The translations under genes and the position numbers were made by a program. From NCBI GenBank assembly GCA_040255525.1, contig JBDZVD010000021.1, forward strand, positions 1 to 64,000: DNA of 64,000 nt. The letters are read 5' to 3'. Positions 59,491-64,000 of the stretch are shown here, piece after piece. This DNA comes from Rugosimonospora sp040255525 (GTDB taxonomy: Bacteria; Actinomycetota; Actinomycetes; Mycobacteriales; Micromonosporaceae). Positions within the stretch are counted from its first letter, which is position 1. Each line of letters starts with the position of its first letter. The notes under the pieces are model-generated. The model did no database searches and had not been told where the DNA came from. It saw nothing but the letters and a program-made list of their open reading frames with translations.

Positions 59491-60897
59491 TCAGTTGGTC
59501 GGTTGTGGTGCGGGGAGATCCTGTGCTGCGCCGGAGCCCGGCGGTGCGGGCGACTCCACGAGGCGGTCGACGAGTCCGGTCGAGTAGCGCCCCTTGCGGA
59601 ACCCGGCGTCGTCGAGGATCCGGCGCAGGAACGGGATCGTGGTGCGTACCCCGGGGCCGGCGATGTCGAACTCGTGGAGCGCGCGCTCCATCCGGTCCAG
59701 GGCGAGGTCGCGGTCCGGAGCCCAGACGATCACCTTGGCGAGCAGCGAGTCGTAGTACGGCCCGACCAGGTAACCGGGGTACCCGTGCGTGTCCACCCGG
59801 GTGAACGGACCGCCCGGCGGCCGGAACCGGTCGAGGCGCCCGGGGGCCGGCGCGAAGCCGCGGTCGGGGTCCTCCGCGTTGACCCGGCACTCGATCGCCG
59901 CGCCGCGCAGCCGTACCTCGTCCTGCCGCATCCGCAACGGCACGCCTGCGGCGATGTGCAGCTGCTCGTGCACCAGATCGATGCCGGTGATCATCTCGGT
60001 CACCGGGTGCTCCACCTGGATGCGGCAGTTCGCCTCGATGAAGCGGAACGCTTCCGTGTCATCGACGAGGAATTCGAAGGTGCCCGCTCCCCGGTACCCG
60101 ACGGCCAGCGCCCCGCGTACCGCGGCGCCGGCGATCGCGTCCAGGGTGCACGGGGACAGTCCCGGTGCCGGCCCCTCCTCCACCAGCTTCTGGTGGCGGC
60201 GCTGCGCCGAGCAGTCCCGGGTACCCAGGTGCACGCCGTTGCCGTACGAGTCGCAGAGCACCTGCACCTCGACGTGCCGCGCGTGGACCAGGTAGCGCTC
60301 CAGGTAGACCCGGTTGTCGCCGAAGGTGGCCTGCGCGGCCAGCTGGGTCCGCGCGTACGCCCCGGCGAGCTCGGACGGTGACCACACCACCGCCATCCCG
60401 CGGCCGCCCCCGCCCGCGACGCTCTTGATGATGACGGGGTAGCCGACCTGGTCGGCGACGTCCCGCGCGGCCGCCGCGCTGGGCAGTATCTCGGCACTGC
60501 CCTCGTTCAGGGGCAGGCCCGCCCGGCGCATGAGGGTGCGGGCGCGTGCCTTGTCGCCGAACGCGCGGACCACCTCGGGGTCGGGCCCGATGAAGACCAG
60601 CCCGTTGTCGGCGCACACCTCGGCGAAGTCGGCGTCCTCCGAGAGGAAACCGTAGCCGGGGTGGATGGCCTCGGCACCGGTCTGCCGGGCCGCTTCGACG
60701 ATCGCCGCCGGGTTCAGGTAGCTGTGCCGGCTCGCCGGCGGCCCGATCCGGACCGCCTCGTCGGCCATCCGCACCACCGCCGACTCGCTGTCCGCGGTGG
60801 AGTAGACCGCGACCGTGCGCACGCCCAACTCCCGGCACGCGCGGGCGATCCGCACCGCGATCTCACCGCGGTTGGCGATCAGTACCTTCTCGAACAT
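59491..60897 (-). CDS. accC: Acetyl-CoA carboxylase, biotin carboxylase subunit
   Basis: ATP-grasp enzyme of 468 aa that carboxylates biotin on AccB. It opens MFEKVLIANRGEIAVRIARA. The glycine-rich ATP loop is KSVAGGGGRGMAVVW, and the metal and biotin-site segments EANCRIQVEHPVTEMITGID and RGAAIECRVNAEDP are intact. The length is normal. The ATG at 60897 follows GGGGGAGG. It sits 18 bp upstream of the ACP-cyclase gene. A free-standing AccC is notable because actinobacteria usually use a fused biotin carboxylase-carrier protein, so this set is probably dedicated to the PKS. Confidence 0.95.
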   Translation of the reverse strand: MFEKVLIANRGEIAVRIARACRELGVRTVAVYSTADSESAVVRMADEAVRIGPPASRHSYLNPAAIVEAARQTGAEAIHPGYGFLSEDADFAEVCADNGLVFIGPDPEVVRAFGDKARARTLMRRAGLPLNEGSAEILPSAAAARDVADQVGYPVIIKSVAGGGGRGMAVVWSPSELAGAYARTQLAAQATFGDNRVYLERYLVHARHVEVQVLCDSYGNGVHLGTRDCSAQRRHQKLVEEGPAPGLSPCTLDAIAGAAVRGALAVGYRGAGTFEFLVDDTEAFRFIEANCRIQVEHPVTEMITGIDLVHEQLHIAAGVPLRMRQDEVRLRGAAIECRVNAEDPDRGFAPAPGRLDRFRPPGGPFTRVDTHGYPGYLVGPYYDSLLAKVIVWAPDRDLALDRMERALHEFDIAGPGVRTTIPFLRRILDDAGFRKGRYSTGLVDRLVESPAPPGSGAAQDLPAPQPTN

Positions 60898-61052
60898 GCT
60901 CGCGCCTCCCCCTGTCTCACTCGGGCGGCAAATCCCCTGAGCACTCGCTCACGCGAACGCACCGCGATCGCTGCTCCTGTCTCGAAGAGCGGCTGCGCCC
61001 GGCCTGCCCGGCCGGCGCCCGGTCGCTCGTGCGCCGTTCGTGCCGGCCACGC

Positions 61053-61580
61053 TCATGCCGGGGCCAGGGCGATGAGCGCCTGCCCGAACTCGACCGGCTG
61101 GCCGTCGTCGACGAGTACGTCGAGCACCCGGCCGGCCCGGCCCGCGGTGACCTCGTTCATCAGCTTCATCGCCTCGACGACGCCGACCACCCTGTCCGGC
61201 TCGACCAGGTCGCCGACTGCCACGAACGGCGACGCGCCCGGCTCGGGAGCCCGGTAGAACGTGCCGACCATCGGGGACACCACGCTGTACGACCCGGCCC
61301 CGGCCTCCGGCTCGGATCCGTTGCCGGCAGGTGTCCCGGCGGCGTTCCCGGCAGGTGTTCCGGCGGCGGTCGCGGCCACCGGCGCGGCCCGCGGTACGGG
61401 GCCCGGCACACCCGCCGGGACCCGTGCGCCGTTGTGCTCGCCGTGCCACTCGATCTCGACCACGGCGTCACCCCGGCTGATCTGGATCCTCCGCAGCGGT
61501 CCGGCGACCTCGCCCACCAGGAGCCGGGCCTGCTGGCGCAGATCGGCCAGCACGCCGTTGTCATACTCCGGAGTACTCAT
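61053..61580 (-). CDS. accB: Acetyl-CoA carboxylase biotin carboxyl carrier protein
   Basis: Carrier protein of 175 aa. The C-terminal biotinyl domain has the modified Lys in VEAMKLMNEV and the thumb region PMVGTFYRAPEPGASPFV. The middle is an Ala/Pro/Gly linker with a repeated GTPAGN motif. The N-terminus (YDNGVLADLRQQARLL) is usual for AccB. The ATG at 61580 lies inside the end of accDA (20-bp overlap) and follows GGAG. It shuttles carboxylated biotin between AccC and AccDA. Confidence 0.94.
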   Translation of the reverse strand: MSTPEYDNGVLADLRQQARLLVGEVAGPLRRIQISRGDAVVEIEWHGEHNGARVPAGVPGPVPRAAPVAATAAGTPAGNAAGTPAGNGSEPEAGAGSYSVVSPMVGTFYRAPEPGASPFVAVGDLVEPDRVVGVVEAMKLMNEVTAGRAGRVLDVLVDDGQPVEFGQALIALAPA

Positions 61581-63339
61581 GGACGCTCTCCAGTTCGGTG
61601 CGGACCGGGTCGCCGGCGGCACAGAACCGGCGGAACCGCGCCCGGCGCAGCGCGACGAGATCCCCGGCGGGTACGCCCAGCAGAGGCGCGAGCGCCCCGG
61701 ACAGCGCCGCGCGCAGGTCGGGCGGCGCCGGCGGCCCGCCGGGTGCGGCCGGGTCGCCGACGATCGCGTCGATCACGCCCAGGCGCAGCAGGTCCGGTGC
61801 GGTCAGGCGGAGCGCCTCGGCCGCCCGGGGCGCCGCGGCCGGGTCGTTCCACAGGATCGCGGCGCAGCCCTCGGGGCTGATCACCGAGTAGACCGCATCG
61901 TGAAGCATCAGCACCCGGTCCGCCGCGGCGAGCGCGAGCGCTCCGCCACTGCCTCCCTCGCCGGTGATGACCGCGACGGCGGGCACCGGCAGGCCGGCCA
62001 TGGTCGAGATGCTCTCCGCGATGGCCAGCGCCTGCCCCCGCTCCTCGGCCCGTACCCCCGGGCTCGCGCCGGGCGTGTCGATGAGCGTCACGACGGGCAG
62101 GCCGAGGTGCGCGGCCAGGCGCATGACGCGGACGGCCTTGCGGTACCCGGCCGGGCTCGCCATGCCGAACTCGCGCGCCACCAGTTCGGCAGTGGTGTGA
62201 CCCTTTTGGTGTCCGATCACCGCGACCGCCATCCCGTCCAGGCGGGCCAGACCCGCGACGACCGCCGGGCAGTCGCCGCCGAGCCGGTCGCCGTGCAGCT
62301 CGACGAAGCCGTCGAACGCGCTGGCCAGGTAGTCCAGTGTGGTCGGCCGGTCGGGCTGCCGGGCAGCGCGCACGATCCGGATCGCTTCGGCGGGAGCGGC
62401 CGTACCGTCCCGGCCCGACGGCGCGGTTCGTGCCGGCACGGCCGAGCTCAGCGGCGCGGTTCGCGCCGGCACGGCAGCCGAGCGCGGGGCCGGCACGGCA
62501 GCCGAACGTGGCGCCGGCGTCACCGCCGAACCCGGCGCCGGCGTCACCGCCGAGAGCAGCGACCGCAGTGCCGGCCGAAGCTGCCGGCGCTCCACCACCA
62601 TGTCCACGAACCCGTGACGGAACAGGAAGTCGGCCGTCTGGAAGCCGACGGGCAGGCTCTGCCGGAGTGTCTGCTGGATGACCCGGGGTCCGGCGAAGCC
62701 CATCCGGGCTCCGCTCTCCGCGACGATGACGTCGGTGGCGGTGGCGAACGACGCGGCCACGCCTCCGTACGTGGGATCGGTGATGACACTGACAGTCAGC
62801 AGGCCGTCGGAGCGCAGCGCGTCGATCGCCTGGATCGTCGCCGTCATCTGCATGAGCGACAGCGCGCCCTCCTGCATCCGCGCCCCGCCTGACGCGGTCA
62901 CCACGACGAACGGCAGCCGGCTCGCCCGCGCACGATCGGCGGCGCGCACGATCAGCTCGCCGGTCACCGAGCCGAGGCTGCCGCCGAGGAACCGGAAGTC
63001 CATCACCGCCAGGACCAGGCGGTGGCCGTCGATGGCAGCCTCGCCGCAGAGCACGGCCTCGGTGAGCCCGGTGGACGCGCGGGCGCCGGCCAGCCGCTGC
63101 CGGTACGGGACGAGGTCGACGAAGCCGAGCGGGTCGACCGCCGGTACCCGGTCGGCGAACCCGGCGAAGCTGCCCGGGTCGGTGAGCTGTCCGATCCGGT
63201 CGACAGCGGTCAGCCGCCGGTGGTCGCCACACTCGGGGCACACGTCCAGGTTGCGGCGCAGCCGCTTGCGATAGAGCAGCGCCAAGCACGACCCGCAGCG
63301 CACCCACGACTGCCGCTCGGCGGTGGCCGGTCCGGTCAT
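61561..63339 (-). CDS. Fused acetyl-CoA carboxylase carboxyltransferase (AccD-AccA)
   Basis: Single chain of 592 aa joining both carboxyltransferase subunits. The N-terminal AccD half has the zinc finger (CGSC and CPEC) and FVVVTASGGARMQEGALSLM. The C-terminal AccA half has AVIGHQKGHTTAE, LPVVTLIDTPGASPG and VITGEGGSGGALALA. They are joined by an Ala/Pro linker (about 260-320) encoded partly by 24-bp repeats. I chose the ATG at 63339 because GGGGGG precedes it and it overlaps the stop of a leader reading frame (ATGA). The frame stays open upstream as an acidic Gly/Asp repeat from a TTG, so a longer form cannot be excluded. It makes malonyl-CoA for the PKS. Confidence 0.92.
   Translation of the reverse strand: MTGPATAERQSWVRCGSCLALLYRKRLRRNLDVCPECGDHRRLTAVDRIGQLTDPGSFAGFADRVPAVDPLGFVDLVPYRQRLAGARASTGLTEAVLCGEAAIDGHRLVLAVMDFRFLGGSLGSVTGELIVRAADRARASRLPFVVVTASGGARMQEGALSLMQMTATIQAIDALRSDGLLTVSVITDPTYGGVAASFATATDVIVAESGARMGFAGPRVIQQTLRQSLPVGFQTADFLFRHGFVDMVVERRQLRPALRSLLSAVTPAPGSAVTPAPRSAAVPAPRSAAVPARTAPLSSAVPARTAPSGRDGTAAPAEAIRIVRAARQPDRPTTLDYLASAFDGFVELHGDRLGGDCPAVVAGLARLDGMAVAVIGHQKGHTTAELVAREFGMASPAGYRKAVRVMRLAAHLGLPVVTLIDTPGASPGVRAEERGQALAIAESISTMAGLPVPAVAVITGEGGSGGALALAAADRVLMLHDAVYSVISPEGCAAILWNDPAAAPRAAEALRLTAPDLLRLGVIDAIVGDPAAPGGPPAPPDLRAALSGALAPLLGVPAGDLVALRRARFRRFCAAGDPVRTELESVHEYSGV
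62465..62560 (-). repeat. Four 24-bp repeats in the AccD-AccA linker
   Basis: Units begin GCCGGC at 62465, 62489, 62513 and 62537. The first two and last two are closest to each other. They encode the Ala/Pro/Val-rich hinge between the two carboxyltransferase domains. Confidence 0.75.
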
Positions 63340-63620
63340 CGCCGGTCCCCCCGCGCTGCGGTCGCCCGCGCTGTCGCCATCGGCGCCGTCGTCAACCGCG
63401 CTGTCGCCGCCCGCGCTGTCGCCATCGGCGCCGTCGTCAACCGCGCTGTCGCCGCCAGCGCCGTCGCCGCCCGCACCGTCGCCATCGGCGCCGTCGCCCG
63501 CCGCTCGGTTGCCGGCGGGTGGTCGGGGAGAGCGCGACCCGGCGCGGTTTTGGGCTCGGCGTCGTGCGGGGCGTTGCGCCGCCCGGCAAGGGTCGTCGCG
63601 GCGATCGGTGATCGTTCCAT
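63336..63620 (-). CDS. Repeat-rich leader reading frame coupled to accDA
   Basis: A 94-codon frame from the ATG at 63620 (after GGGGAGAG) ends in an ATGA overlap with the accDA start. The product is basic and low-complexity, with a 15-residue repeat (ARLTTAPMATARAAT). No family is recognised. Placement, ribosome binding site and stop/start overlap suggest it is translated and couples translation to accDA. It could also be a chance frame over a minisatellite, because all frames are open there. Confidence 0.45.
   Translation of the reverse strand: MERSPIAATTLAGRRNAPHDAEPKTAPGRALPDHPPATERRATAPMATVRAATALAATARLTTAPMATARAATARLTTAPMATARATAARGDRR
63367..63500. repeat. 45-bp tandem repeat upstream of accDA
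   Basis: A 45-bp unit containing GTCGCCATCGGCGCCGTCGT starts at 63367 and 63412; a third, diverged copy starts at 63472 after a 15-bp insert. The period of 15 codons preserves the reading frame. Confidence 0.8.
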
Positions 63621-63984
63621 GTCTCTCCCCCCGGAATGAATCGCCGCACCACCGTGAACCGCGGGGTGTCAATCGCCTGTCACAGAAAACTCACAGGTTC
63701 GGGCGAATGATGACGCTGGGGTGACGCCCCGTGCGGCACGGTCGCCTGCGGAACAGCGGTTTCAGCGCAGGTCACGTGAGGTCTTCGGGAAAATCGACCG
63801 GCCGCATCGCCGGCCGAACCGTTGACGCAGCGTAGTAGCGATTGATAACGTTCGTCACACTTTATGACTAAGCAGGTGCCCGCAGGTCAGGGCACCGGCC
63901 GTTGCTGGGGACAGCGGTGTCGCACCAGTCAGCCTCCGGCAGCGCGGCTTTCCGGACGAGGGTCTTCGTGCAGGAGGTTCAACG
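63621..63984. other. Divergent control region of the PKS operon and next gene
   Basis: This gap separates the PKS operon and a rightward gene at 63985. It is AT-richer in the middle. It holds a CCTGT/ACAGG inverted repeat near 63680 and a possible promoter (TTGATA 63842, TATGAC 63863, 15-bp spacing). In the leader of the rightward gene it forms a hairpin, GGTGCCC-N8-GGGCACC (63875-63896). I see no gene and no riboswitch that I can name. Confidence 0.45.
63842..63868 (+). promoter_or_regulatory. Possible sigma-70-like promoter
   Basis: TTGATA and TATGAC separated by 15 bp lie in the only AT-rich patch of the gap, pointing toward the gene at 63985. The spacing is shorter than ideal. Confidence 0.35.
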
Positions 63985-64000
63985 ATGGCCTCTGACAAGC
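63985..64000 (+). CDS. Start of an unidentified gene, cut by window edge
   Basis: An ATG at 63985 preceded by AGGAGG opens a frame reading MASDK before the window ends. It is divergent from the PKS operon. Too little remains to assign a function. Confidence 0.55.

Noticed and set aside
60915..60930. CTCACTCGGG match to sequence beside the DRD repeat of the SDR gene
   Set aside because: Only ten bases match and the repeat core is absent; probably chance.
60949..61056. 35-codon frame starting ATGA at the accB stop, before accC
   Set aside because: The stop/start overlap is attractive, but the product is featureless, ends 50 bp short of accC and has no similarity I recognise.
63673..63984. Possible ydaO (c-di-AMP) or other riboswitch before the gene at 63985
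   Set aside because: I could not find the conserved core elements; only a simple hairpin is visible.

Overview
This 64-kb window is very GC-rich and densely coded. It comes from a cellulose- and xylan-degrading actinomycete, most likely of the Micromonosporaceae or a close relative. The clues are Tat-exported plant-wall hydrolases with actinobacterial CBM2 and CBM13 modules, a CebR/CelR-type operator, a mycothiol-dependent isomerase family protein, many GTG starts with GGAGG ribosome binding sites, and hairpin terminators without long T runs. There are no rRNA, tRNA, CRISPR or transposase genes. A run of ten Ns at 34015-34024 marks a contig join.

Layout. 1-1767: an aldo/keto reductase (cut by the window edge) divergent from a LysR regulator. 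1906-4368: a GH48 cellulase with a CebR-type operator upstream. 5161-22203: a peptidoglycan salvage island. It holds a five-gene oligopeptide ABC transporter, two exported amidases, a C39-like protein, MurQ, a DeoR regulator, two BadF-family amino-sugar kinases and an NlpC/P60 peptidase without a signal peptide. 22193-26298: a LysR/MFS pair and a shortened second alanyl-tRNA synthetase. 26802-39902: GH10 xylanase, rhomboid protease, a secreted serine-hydrolase-like protein, an MDMPI-family protein, a GH43-type enzyme with CBM13, a Na+/H+ antiporter, and a translationally coupled GH42/GH67 pair.

39899-42480 is a gene graveyard: remnants of a ROK repressor, a methyltransferase, a DUF3291 protein, an HxlR regulator and NadE lie around an intact Imm7 immunity gene and an HTH regulator. 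42563-44809 holds YaaA and a cobalamin-binding-like protein. 44913-50428 is a TetR regulator divergent from a coupled P450 / hydrolase / SDR / Baeyer-Villiger monooxygenase operon. 50535-55621 holds a P-loop protein, a sugar-acid module (FAH hydrolase, SDR, LarA-type racemase) and a KdaD-like dehydratase.

55682-63620, all on the minus strand, is a compact type II polyketide synthase operon. It encodes its own acetyl-CoA carboxylase (fused AccDA, AccB, AccC), an acyl carrier protein fused to an aromatase/cyclase, a cupin, KS-alpha and a chain-length factor. It probably continues beyond the right edge, where a divergent gene starts at 63985.

Two features run through the window. Stop/start overlaps (ATGA or GTGA) are very common. 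Short in-frame tandem repeats are also frequent. One repeat family, encoding a (R)PxDRDxS..GAAG peptide, lies directly after the overlapping start codon of three unrelated genes (9101-10159, 47069-48112, 52468-53295); this is the most unusual pattern in the sequence.
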